DNA of 64,000 nucleotides from Penelope pileata (Eukaryota > Chordata > Aves > Galliformes > Cracidae), in assembly GCA_013396635.1 (NCBI GenBank), contig WBMW01005088.1, positions 1 to 64,000 of the forward strand. The letters run 5' to 3'. The notes beneath the pieces were generated by a model. That model was not told where the DNA came from. It saw only the letters and a list, made by a program, of their open reading frames with translations, and did no database searches. The translations under genes and the position numbers were made by a program. This document shows positions 36,201-49,500 of the stretch, piece by piece (the stretch's first letter is position 1; each line of letters begins with the position of its first letter).

Positions 36201-39200
36201 GTTCAACTTTGTTACTATGCTCCAGCTCACAACTTATGCTTTAAGATATCAACCATTAGCAGTTTGGCATGCTATTTAAGAAGAGGCATGTTAGCTGTCT
36301 CAGGACTGTGGTTAACTTAGGCTTCTCTTATTAGAGTTTCTGAAGTAATGAAAATCCTGAAGAATGATGTTAGGGACAATTCTAAAGTTTGCATCCAGCA
36401 AGAAGATCCACAATAAGAACCATGCCCTCCAAGCATGAGAGAGACAAAAGAGCACAGCAAGTCCAGCAAGAGAGACAAATTAGTGTCTTCAGAAGGACAG
36501 CCGAGCACTTGATGTTATTACTGGTCTGGTTAGACAAGAATCAGAACAGTGATCTGTACTTGCACAAGAGCTCCACCAAAGACACAGCAGATATAAATAC
36601 ATCTGGGATATGTGAGTTTAAATTTACCTAGAGACATAGGTAAATAGAGACCTAGGAGCACACAGGAAAAAAGTAACTAATGACATGTGTACACCATGCT
36701 CAAAATCTGATGAGTGGTTGCCAGCACAGAAGCGCATACACAAGTTGTTGAATAACAGCCTACAGACACAAACCTTATATCTGAAACTGGAAATAAAGAG
36801 ATGGAAATGCAACTCCTGAAGCAAGGACAGAGTTACACCGCCTTGTAAAATGATAAGAGCAAAATCAACTTGTTTGGAATTCTTATGGCCCAGGTGGGTG
36901 CTAAAACGTTTCCAAGTACTGAAAAAGTATCATTATGCATAGAATTTACGAGCAATTTAGTTCATTTATAAGCAAGGAACAATCAAGAAGTATTCTCTGT
37001 TATTAAGTTGCCACAAGGTTTATAAACAAAGCAAGAAAACAATCATGGCACCATTACAGAAAGTCATTTGGTATATCAGAATTACACTGCAGGTAGAATT
37101 CTGAGTTTACTGCTTCATTTTGGTTTTAATGGCAAAAATAGGAATAAAAAACAAAATGGGAAATTAAAGAAGTTTGATAGTAAGAGTACCTAGTGGAACA
37201 TCATCTTTTGTCACAAATACTACTTACACATTTTCAAAAGATTTTCACTTAGGTATATTATTAATCAAATATAGTGGTATTATACTCATTTAGTAGAATT
37301 TTGCCTGGTGAGCTGTACGTAACTGATTGCTTAAATGGGTAAGGTTGATAACAGCCAAAATTTACAGAGTTGTTTCATATATATTGAATGAAATTTAATC
37401 TAAAATTGCATTATGAGCCCTGTTTATTAAATATGTATTGCTATTTTCATTAAAAACATTTAACTTAGATTACTTCTGGAAAGTGTATAATACTAACACA
37501 ATTTAAGGATACTAACAGCAAGCTGCTCAGAGTTTTCTGCATTTGAAAGGAAATTATGCAATTGTGTCTACACAAAATAAAAACACCAGGGATAGTTTTG
37601 GAGACAGACATTTTCCTACCCCAAAAAATATGGATTTATAGACATACTGAAGCTATTGACACAGCTGGCTTCAAATTTGCCAGTGGTTTCAATGAATCTT
37701 GTCAAACAGTTGGCCACCCATAAAGACTGATAAAGCAGTGGAGGAGGGGGATCACGTAGCTCTGTACCAAGAAGCTCTGCATGTCACGACTTTCAGAACC
37801 AACTATCTATATGGAATGACAAAAGAGTACTTCAAGATTTGTCTTGAGAACTTTCTTGTCTTTCATACTCTAATTTTTACTATTTAATGTCTCTGACCAA
37901 AACATATGCATCTCAGTGGCTTTTATAATACAAAAGGTAATAGTCTGTTTCAGCTTCAAAATCTTGTTGAAGATACAGAAAATGTTTGCTACAGTTTAGA
38001 TGCTTCTAAGGATGCTTTAAATCCCTCTTCTGAAGGGTTCTGAGACATATTCTTGTGTACAGACAATACTTATCATCCTGTGGTTCCTGGATTGGTTCCT
38101 ACACTCATGAAAAGCAACAGTTACTTGTTTGCTGTTTTAAAACTTTTAAAATAATTTGAATAACACTGTACAAATTCTAAATGTCCAGAAGGATAATTAC
38201 TACATTGCTCACCAACAAAATCCAAGTATCCTTTTTTAGATGGAAAGCATTCTATGTTCACAGTGAAAGAATACTGTTTTACCTTCTGTCTAAATCACTT
38301 ATTAAAGATTATAAAACTTCAAGAAAATAAACAAAAATTGTTGTTTCAAAAATTGGAACTTTTCTCAGGCACAGCAAAAGAATAGTTCAATATAATGCAA
38401 GGAATATGAAATTTTGAACAATTGTCTCTAGAAATGGATATTACGACAGACCCTTTTCTAGACAAAAAAAGGAACGAGTATATTGACTTATAGGCCCTCT
38501 ATTCTTGTGATTGTAACTACTTATTACTTAAATGTTATTTCACTTCCTGATATACAGCACTTTCACATGTGAAATATATGGTTTATCTTCTATTAAAGCA
38601 ACAAAGTGAGCATTGAGATAATAGCAGAGCCACTCGTCCTCTCGAAGTCCTGCATTGTAGGAATCTTAAGGGGAAATGTCATGATAGAGGAAAATTTCCT
38701 AGAAAATGTAGTTAAATAATCTTAAAAATAGTACTCTATAGAAAATCAAATAGAAATACTTAGCAAATACTTAGACATACTTACCAAATGACTCGTTCAT
38801 GTCTTGTAAATGAATGACTTTAAAAAACATAAAATGCAGTGCAATTTATCATCTAATAAGAATAAAAGCCCATTTTGTGATGCAATTCATTTTCTTACCT
38901 TAAAAAATAAAATAAAGCTGGAGTGACTTAAATGAACACTCTCCCAAAGGTTAAATAAATTGTAATACCATAGAACCACTGGTGTTTGGAACATTTAACG
39001 GTCATTTCCATATTTCTTTCATAAATTTTAAGCTTATTTTACTATTCACAGAAGTGATATTTCACTCAACTGGGAAAGTTATGAAAGGTCCATTTTGTAT
39101 GTAATGCTTCTCAAAGAGCAGTACTAGGCCAAACTAAGGAGATAGCACAAAGGCATTCACTTTTCCTCATCAAGTTAGCATTAGCACAAACATGCAGAAG

Positions 39201-42200
39201 TAGCATCACACCAAGAACAAATACTTAACAATTTTTGGCACACCTTTACTGAGATCAAAACTTATGTCAGAGTTAACATATATGCACTTCAGGTTTTTCA
39301 CATCCACAGAAAAAAATAATCTCAGGTAACATTTTGAGATCAGGATAAAAACATATCTTATGCCCTCTTTTACCTACAAAGTATACCCATGAAAGCAAAC
39401 TTCCAGAAAATTACAGGAATTAGAATCATTTGTTTTTAACTAATGATGTGAAGATGTTTATTTAGTAGAAGTTGCTAAACCACAAACTGGAGACAACCAG
39501 AGAAATTTCTTCTCAGAACACAAGGCAAACTCTCACAAAGACAGAATTAAGAGACAAGAGAACTAACACTGAGACAAAAAAGGTAATGCAATAGTGAATG
39601 TGAAGATTTTAAAATTAAATTACTGGATTTCCAATTGATCACTTGAAATTTCACCCTACAATTTGTGCTAAAATAGAATTTTGGTGCAATGTATTATTGG
39701 ACTTTGTCTCTTCCTTTACAATAGTAGAAGATCTTTTTATCATTTTCACATGAGTTGCTTCTCCTGTTGTCTTGTCTTCTGCAGGCTTTTATCCTAGGTA
39801 CTGGACTTAAATCCTCTCTTAAGGAACTAAATGTACCTGAATTCTTTAATTCAAGTATTTGCCCTCTTTGAGAGATTGAATTTTGGGGCTTCCTCAATAA
39901 CAGGTGTATTCTAATGTCTTTGTGTTGCTATTTTATGACCCCATAACTGTAATAGCAGAAGGCAAATATGGTAGCAGATATAGTGCATATGTTTCTTATG
40001 GCTTACGCAAAAAAATGTTCGTTTTTTTTACATGAATATTCTCCTGAAAATACAAATGAATGTGGTTAGTTTTTGAAATGTTTCACCAAAAATAGCTACA
40101 ATAACGACCTCTAAAAATTGACCTAGTGATAAAATGCAAGCATACATGAACAAGGAAAAATAAAGTATTTACTAAGAGAGAGTTGATTAAATACTAATCA
40201 CTAGGAGATTAAGTTACTTATGTTACATTATCAGTAATTACTACATTTTCTCTCCCAAACAATGAAAACTAGAAAGGAGAAATCCAAGAACCTACCAGAA
40301 TCTTTTAGCAACACTGGAAGATTTTTCTGTATAAAGGGGTAGCCTACAAATATCAGTAAAATTTTAAGAGAAGGGATTCCTATTTCATATCTGATTGGTA
40401 AACTTAGTAAGATGCTTTGTACCTCCTTATTTCTTCACTTGTAACTTTATGGGTATGATATTCCCACATTAAACCACGTAAAACCACAGGTTAAAGCTGT
40501 TGGTTAATCAACCAGTCAATTTCTAGTCTCATTTTTCCTCTGCTTACATACAATGCAATGTTAGGTTTGTCTTGCTTTCTTGGAGTCAAAATAAAATTAT
40601 AATCATTTTGATGGCAGTGGGGAGGTAAACTTCTACAGCCATGGTAATCTGTCTGCCCTTTGCTGACCCACTCCGTAGACTCAGTCTTCTAATATACCCC
40701 TGAGTAATTTCACTCTCGCTATAATTTTATTGAGCTGAAGCACTTGCCGGATTCAACCCTTTGTGAGTCATTTCCAGCTACTTCATAAATCCTTATGCAT
40801 TGGAAAGACACCTCTCAGCTTCTTTGCATGTTAATATTAAGCCCTGAGCTGAATGGAAATGTGTTCTTCTCAGCACCGTCACAGTTGCATATCTTTAATT
40901 TTAAGCAGGTAGACTTTCTCTTCTGAGCTACCATATTGGCTAAAGGCTGCTAGGTCTTTTCATATTGTTTTTTCATATACAGCTTCTCTATTACCATTCC
41001 AAATCTTTTATTGCCAGTTACAGTATGAAAATCTCTCTGAGAACAAACTCATGGACTGAGCCAAATTCAAGGAGGCATTTCAGTAATACATTCAAATATG
41101 TTTAATACCTTCAGCCTTATTTCTAATCCTTAAGTTTAATTAAAGTCATCTCTTTCCATTTAAAGCCATATACTTAAAATTTTATTCTTTTGGAATCAAA
41201 ATAATAAGCCTGAATCTCAGCCTGTGATTCTTTGGAGAATTTGGTTACATATAAAATACTCAGCTTAATAAATGTTTTTATAAATAAATTTACATTTAGA
41301 ATACATGGAGTTGATACAATAAGATATATCTCAATATAAATATAAACAAAATCAGACCTGCTACAAAAACACAGTCTATATTTAAGAAGAAATATAGTAG
41401 AGCAGGGAGAGGGGGGGGGGGAAGGGAAAATAGAAGAGAACAAAATAACAAGTTTTTCTGTAATTAGATTTCTCAGCCGACTCTATCAACTTCCACTAAA
41501 GGTATTTACCACTGACCAACGTGCAAGCTTTTTTTCCTTAAACTTCCAACTAAAACATGTTTACGTGCCCTACCACAGTTTTTCAAGAATCTGCTGTAGT
41601 TTCTGTTCACTTTTCATTAGATTCAAATTCAATAGAGAAAACAGGTCTGTAAGGATATCCTGAAAACTAAGATGCAAATAACAAAAAAAAAAACCAAAAA
41701 ACCTGCTCCATAACTAGACTCAACAAGCGTATTCATCTATTCAAGCATGTGATAAAAAACAGACAAATACAGGGCTCTGAAACTTACATAATCAAAATAC
41801 TGAAGAAAAACAGCTTTATAGACATTTTCCACCCTAGGTCTCTGGAGAAGTGCAGAGGCATTCTTCAACCTCCTACTGAAGTTGTATCAAAAGAGAACAA
41901 TGAATGAAAAAATTATTGGGCTGGAAAGAGAGAGAGCAAAACAGTGGGTATGAATCTGTAGGGTGATTACAGTATTCATCTGGTGCTGACAAGTTCTAAG
42001 TTACAGATCCTTCTTCCAGGATTATTATATCATTTATTTTTATCTAGTGCATGTAAGGAGAAAAGTTTAAATAAATTGAGATGCAAACACGAAAAATGCT
42101 TTTGGTTATATCATTAGGTAATTTTACATTAGCTGCAAATTAGTGCACATCATTCTTATTATCTTATGGGCTACTAAAGACACCTGCATGTCAAGTAAAA

Positions 42201-45200
42201 ACAAAGAAAAAAAGAGAGAAAAGATGAACGCACTTTTTCAGAAAGTAAAAGTAATGGCTTCTAAATTTTGATATACACACGTTATCTAGATGAAAACAGA
42301 GATCTGAGTGAGATCTGAGTTCATAATGCACAACAGGTATCAGTCAGACATTGCTACTGACAGGTCTTTCACCTGTTCTTCCCCAGGGTTACCTGTCCAG
42401 GAAAATGGGGGGCTTATTCCAGATACTGCTAGTGTTGTAAGCCTCTTTCTGTAAAGAATTAAATTGCAATTAAAGTTTTCTGACTTTCTGCAAGTTAGAA
42501 TAGATATTGTTTCTTTGCTAGGTAATTTGTGATGTTGATCTTCTTAGCTGGTAGCACCAAAATACAAAAGCCCCTAAAAATGCTTCTGTCAAGACAGCTA
42601 ATACATTTTCTTAAACGTTATTTGTGTTGCAAGTCTTGAAATAAAAATATTCATTATTATGCAACTTTTATTTAGAAATGTCTTCCACTGATCACAATCA
42701 TAAGTTCTTTTGAATTTTCTTAACAGTATCAACTCTTTTCAAAATTTACCCAGGGGATAGTCAGTAGGAAAATGTATCTCAAAACATGGTGCTCCAAAGA
42801 GTGAGATAATAAGTCTAAATTAGTTAAGTCTATACAGAGACATGAACATCTGAAGGTTCTGCCTATATGTAAACTGAGAAAATAGCCTTCTTGATTCTGA
42901 CTCAGAGTTACAAATGTTACAAATCTTTATTAATTTAATTATGTGAAGAGATCTGATAAAACTGTTGTGGAATGTTATTGGCCAAGTAACAAATACTCAG
43001 TAAGTAGCTTCAACAGGAAGGACGGCAGAGATTTTAAGTATTTATTTTTGGAGCAGAGGATGAACTGCAGGAGGAGAGAGTCTCTTAGTGTCTTCAAGCA
43101 ATCATACGTCACATCCCAAGAGTCCAGGCATAAGGAGTTTCTTCAGAAGCAGTGTGTGTGCAGTAACAGAAAACAGCAGAGTAGACACCTTTGACAATAA
43201 AATGGTGCAAGTGAACAATGCCACTGCACAAGTAATGAATGCCAGAGAGGGAAACTGGGGAGTTCAGAAGTGCTTTAGTAAGAGCACCAACTCATGTGGT
43301 AACTGCTTCTTTGAAAGTGTATAATAGGTTTAAATGTAGTCCACCGTGTTCAGAATTAGATTTGTGTTACATAAATAAATGTAACCTTATGCAGAGGAGA
43401 TGGACACATTTTAATATTTCAAAAGAAATCTTAGTTTTTCCGTGACACTTTTTGTTTGTAGGTGAACTTCACCAGGAGCTTATTTGAGATATTAGTTGTT
43501 CAGTAGTGCTCACACGGCGATCAAGTTTTAGAATAAGTGAAAGGAAATACTAAATTATATTGTTTGATATGATTATTTCAATAATTTTGAGCTTTTGTTT
43601 TTAACAGAGTTTGAAGAGTACACTTCCTCACAGAGAGATGCACAAGGAATCTTCAGCCAAACTTTGAACCTTCTATATGTGAAAAGCCAGTCAATACTCA
43701 CTTATTGGAAATTTTTTCTAAAATTCCAGCAGTTTTTTTTTCTATTGAATGCTTCCAAAAAGAATGTTAATGAAAAGCCAAGCTATCAAACCATCTTACA
43801 TAACCTCTTCCACTTTCCAATTGTGAAGAGCCATCTACTATGGGAATTAAAAATAAAAACAAACCCATCCCCTTCTCTTTATTTCCTGTAACTTCTATCA
43901 ATAAAGCACATTTTCATGCACATCTCTTCTAAGACTCTCCCACTCATTTTCTCTCTGTAAAAGAAAGGTGCTTCCCACCCCTCCCCCACATATGAACTAT
44001 CGACTAATTTTTATGCTATTAGGGGTCCTGAATTACATATTGCGTTTAAGCTCACTCAGTAAAAGTTATTTTCTCATTGCTCCTTTACATCTCTAAAAAG
44101 TACTTTTGATCATAAAATTCTCGTTGATCAGCTAAGAGCAAAGTCTTCAGAGGTGTGTTAAATTGTTCGTGTTGAGTAAAATCCTTACTTCACAGAGAGA
44201 CAGTGTCTCTATTCTGCTCTTTAATAGTATTACTACCAATGAACTCTCTTGTTGATTTATTATTTATTAGCAGAATGTTCTCCTTAATCGTTATTATTTC
44301 CTCTAAAACAGAAAGCAGTTCTCAGTTCCCTCTTACACTTGAAGTGCTATTGAGAACTCTGCTGCATTGTTATTGAAATCTTTTGTCTCCTTTGACTGGC
44401 TTCACTGACTCACAGTACATGCTCTTAGGAATTATTAGAAGTTAATAGTTTAGATTGAGTTATTCACACACAAAGAACAGTTTTAATGTGTTTAACCCTT
44501 TTGCACCCAAATGACAGCAAAATAAGAGCAAAAATAGCCCAGAAAACACCCCGTGATTCTTCACAATAATAGACAGTATAGTCTATCAAAAAGAGTTTGT
44601 ACAAAAGCTAACTGCTTCGTTAAACCAGGTACAGCAGTGTTAAGAGAGATACCCCATTTAAATTAATGAACAAGACCTTTTGACTGCTCCTCTGTTTATT
44701 AAGCAAAGAGGGCAAAAGCACAATATTCACTTAATTAGTAGGTTATGTTGTCCTACAGTAGTTTAGATCAGCCAAACTTCCAACTATGTCATGGTCACAA
44801 TGCATTTGAAAAGATTGAGTTGTAGATTTCCACAGCAAAGTACACAGTGACTACAGTTTACATTAAATTGTCAGGGCTTGATGGAGTTTCTATCAGTCTC
44901 ATTCTTCCAGGCTGGCTTCCAGGGAGTCATACAAATCTCTCGATAAACCATTTTTCTCAATTTACTACATCGAAAAAAAAAAAGTCATATCCAAAATATG
45001 AATGAAAATTGCAATCTTATTATGAAAAGGGGTTGATTAAAATTATTACCGTTTTAATTTCAATTATCTTATTTTTCATTTATTTTATTACCAATTCTGT
45101 TAGGGACAGCATTCTTCCCAAGGACTTACTGAGTTGTAATACGTAGAAATACAAACATTATTAGATTTTGTTTTATTAAACTTTCTCCTTCTAAAAAATG

Positions 45201-46438
45201 CAATAATTTTGAATTGACTGGAACATATTCTAAGCTATATGCAAATAAATTCTCCTATGGAAAATTAAGTTGGTAGTCTAATTATCAAAGAAATAATTAT
45301 AAGATCCGGCTTTTCTTTTTCTCCATACGATCTCTAACAATTTTCAGACAAATAAGTATTTACTGTAAGAACGTGTAAAGTATCTTTAAGCAAAAAAAAT
45401 CATGGATTGTAACTTTCTACAGTTCGAGCATCTATAGCTTTTCCCCTAAATGGTTAAAAGTTGAATTCAGCAATGATGCTCGAGTCTGCAAGTTTTTATC
45501 AATCTTTTCTCCACAGTTTGATTCTCAGCCTTCTAAAAGACACCTTCAACGATACCCCTAGGCAAATGAGAATCTTCTCTAATGCTTGGAAATCCTGAGC
45601 ATTGACTGCTTGATGTGGAAGTTAATGATTCATAATCTAGTTTTTAACTTACTGCAATGGATAAGTTCAAATAAATGAACACAGTATGTGGGTATTTAAT
45701 TCAAAAAATACTTCACAGAATGCATTTCCAGAAATGTATAAAGCTTTTTTACCCTCTGTGTAGTTGAAGTTTATAAATTCACTTCCTATATTTTAAAACC
45801 ATTCACTAATTGGTGGCAAGCTCAGAAACAGAAACATAATCTTATCTCCTGCCACTGCTTTATGAGATTTCCATTTAAAAACAAAACAACAGCAAAATAC
45901 TTTTTTTAATTACTTTTAAGTCCAAAGTATGCATACCACAAATTAGTTTATAAAACTGCATTTGAATATACTCATTTTGCTTTTTAATACTGTCACTCCA
46001 ATATGTGAAATAATACTTTTTTTGTAATTCCAGTCTTTTAGAAGTAAGGTGTGAACTATACACAATGATGTATACTTCCTTTATCTTTGTGAGGAAAGAA
46101 AGATCTTTTCAATAATGGGCTAATAAATCTTCCACCAATTTTTTTGGAAAACGTGCCACTGATCTAAGATAAATGGTCAACAGTTTCATGACACGTATAT
46201 TCTTTATTCTGAGAAAAAATTACTTTAAAAATAAGCAGGGTCTGAAGAACTTTGGAATAACCATAGAAATATACTGTCCTTCAGTTTTATCGAAGTTAAC
46301 AGAATGTCCAACCCATAACAGCCATCATTTATTTTCTATTGATGCATAGACAATTTATATTACATGTGCACATAGATAGTTTAGCTGGGATTGGAATACT
46401 ACTGTACTACATATTGACACTAGAAGGACTCAGAGGAC
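33203..46438. other. Gene-free stretch with a few less AT-rich blocks
   Basis: About 13 kb with no recognised exon or mobile element. Blocks of more complex sequence lie at about 36360-36850, 40640-40930 and 42940-43340. None matches a protein family or a repeat I know. A polyadenylation-like AATAAA occurs at about 43899, downstream of the third block. A short poly-G run is at about 41411-41421. Confidence 0.5.
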
Positions 46439-46534
46439 ACTTATGACAATATTAGTAGTCTAAGCTTTTTTTTTTTTTTNNNNNNNACTTATGACAATAT
46501 TTGTAGTTTAAATTTTTTTTTTTTTTTTTTTTTT
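46439..46534. repeat. Near-duplicate flanks around a 7-base gap
   Basis: A 27-base block starting ACTTATGACAATATT occurs at 46439-46465 and again at 46487-46513 with four differences. Each copy is followed by a poly-T run, and seven undetermined bases (46480-46486) sit between them. This resembles the same locus read twice across a homopolymer, though a real tandem duplication is possible. Confidence 0.85.
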
Positions 46535-49500
46535 GTAAATAACATCTTTTTGTATATACAAAGTTCCTACCGCAGTACCAAAATACTTAATTTCAGCCCT
46601 CAGCATTTCAGTCCTTCAGTAAATATGCAGAAAGAGGTCTATACAGGCTAAGACCAACTACACAGAGGTAATTCCAAAATCAGACACTGCCAAAAAAAAA
46701 AAAAAAAAAAGGAAGAATTTTGTATTATTTTTTCTAACCATTCAAGAAGTTTTAAATGAGATACTATTAATTATCTAAGAACATTTATGAACTTTCACGT
46801 CTATTGAAATTTTTTTAGAGAACAGAATCGTGTATAAATCATTTTAGTTTAATTTTGCCCCTGATTATTATTAATGCTCCCTTCCCTGATTTAGGCTTCT
46901 TCAGATTTGTGCTATGACATTATAAATTTCTTGATTGATTTAATTGCCTTCTTGTTATTTGAAACAAAATTTACTATCCTTCTCTTAGCCTCTCATTAGG
47001 TTTTCATTCTTTATGCGTTTTCTCAAACGCCATTCATTTCAAACAACTAAGATGCGAGTCTTACCCTTAAAGACTTTAACTAGCAACATTCAAATATAAA
47101 CTGAGAGAATTAAATTTCCTTATTGGAATCAGTTTCTTAGCAAGGTTTCTTCATTAGGAATTAGGTTCTTAAGCTTTTGTTTCTTTGAATAAACTTTGAA
47201 ATGAGATATTTATTTTCTCGCTCTTTTGTTTTCCTCTTAAGTTCCTTACTAGTGATTTTAAACCTTCAAAAGGCAACTCGTTGCCTCCAGGTACATTGCT
47301 GATGAAAGTAATCTTCCTTACCTCTTTTACCCAGGTCATCAGAGCTTTTAAATTATGTGAACACATCTCCTCATATATTATATTCTATAGTCTCTACAAA
47401 TACACTAGCCAAAACATAGAAGAAAAAATGAAGAAAAATCTGAACATAGCTTGCATTCATTTATTTTAGAAGTAGGTATCTAGACCTGTAATTTTTTTTG
47501 TTGCTTTGTTACATGGAAAAACCCGTGCTGAGCAAGGAGAAAAAAATACCTAGAATAGCTAAAATTTGTTTTTGTTTTCTTTTTTTTTTTTTTTAGTTTT
47601 CGGGTAGATTGGTAAAACATCTCTTCTCAAAAAGCATATAAAAGGCTGATATACCATTTTTAGATATATCCAGTTTTCTGGGTGTACCCAGCTTACTGGA
47701 GTGCCTTATATACAATGAAAATCCCTGAACAGAAATTCAATTCAGATAGTGTTTTTAAGTGTTTCAATTGAGAACTTAACAACCACAGGGTGAATTTTAA
47801 TGTAGTTTGTATAGGGAAATGCAAATGGAACTCAACTCCAAACCACTCTCAAGACAGAAAAGACAAATTTGCCTTTCCTTTCTTCAGAGTTCCCCTGGTC
47901 AGGGTCAGTTTTAATTTCTACTGGAGTCTCGACAGCAGCCCTTGAGGTAAAGACTGTCAAAAGGCATGTGCTGACTGAGTACAAGCCAGAAACTGCTCCT
48001 GTTTCTTGAACAGAACTGCCTTTTGCAATTTTTCTCAAGGTAAAGAAGTGTGCTGCTTTTGACTGTTTCTGTCTTCCCCAGAGAACTTTATGCAGGACTT
48101 TCCTATAACCTGATTTATGTCTGTAGAGGGAAATTACAGAAAGAGTATGAAAAACCTCATAGCAAGAGATGCTCGCAAATTAACAATAAATATTTCAATT
48201 AAAGATTAGATGTCATGAAACCACTCAACCAGCACCTTAATAGGATATTACATGGCCTAAATAGAAATGGTTATGGTTTATAGTTATTAACAATGACCTA
48301 TTTTGTAACTGCTAAGGCAAACTTTAATGCCTAGCTACAAAACCATACTGGAAAATTCTAAAATACTGAATTCATACTCTCCATGTACTCTTCAAGCAGA
48401 ACTTGCACTGATCTCTCCTGGAACTTAGATATAAATCTAGGTCAAGGAGCTAAAATGTGTAACTGAAATCAATGAGAAATGATGGTCTAGTTGTAGACTT
48501 TGAGATTTGATGTGTTACCATTACCATGGTAATAAACCATTTCAAGTGTCACCACAGAACAGTCTGATGCTTAAAAATACTGAAACCAGAAAGGCTAGCT
48601 TTACAAGACTTTTTCTTGTGCCAGGTGAAACTTCTCTCACCTCAGCAGCCCACTTCACTCTCTGGAGTGTCCTAATTCAGCACAACTAAAGATGTAGTCA
48701 CAGAGGCATCTAAATCAGGAAAAAAGCAAATATGCATTGGTATCTGCTCCATTACAGCGTTTAATCTGTGGCTATCCAGCAGTTTTACTGGTATAATATA
48801 AGAAAGGAAAGAGGTGCAGAAAAAAGTGGTAGAAACCAGGACGTTTTAAAATCTAGATGTGAATCAGGTGAAGAAATCCCAAAACATTGTCTCCCATATA
48901 CCTAATTACTTCCCAGTTACTCAGCTACTGGATTTCTAACAGACTGAGCTAGGAAAGTCAGAAAGTTAAACCAAAATTAGTATATTTACAGGAAATTGTT
49001 TTGTCCTAGCAAGTAGACATTTTCCAGCAAAAAGCAATCCCATCAATCAGCAAATTCAGTTTTCTGTCTGGAGAGGAATGTTTCATTTGTTTTGAGATTT
49101 TCTACTTCTTCATTTTACATAATCAGAACATTCAGATTTAATAATTTTCTCTGAATCTACCTTATACATGAGTGCTCAATATTAACAGCTTAAAAGAATA
49201 TATAGGTAGCTTTTCACAAGTCCCTGTAATTGAAATTCAGCTTTACAGAACATCATAGATAACAAATTATTTAGGTTGGGATTGAGAAACTTGGGAAGGT
49301 ATATTCAGAAGCTTTACAACAGTACTAATGAGGTCCCACAGTAATATTCAAAAACACTATAACATTAAAACAACATTAGAAAACTCTTCTTAATTCCTTT
49401 TCAGTGTAAATGAATTGATATACAAGACAGATGCTGAGAATCTCTAACCATAAAACTGATACAAATATAAAATGTCAAATTTAATAATTTTTCATCTTCT

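Noticed and set aside
36360..36850. Moderately GC block as an unrecognised LTR or exon
   Set aside because: No LTR-type ends, no known bird repeat motif and no consistent coding frame; left as unexplained sequence.
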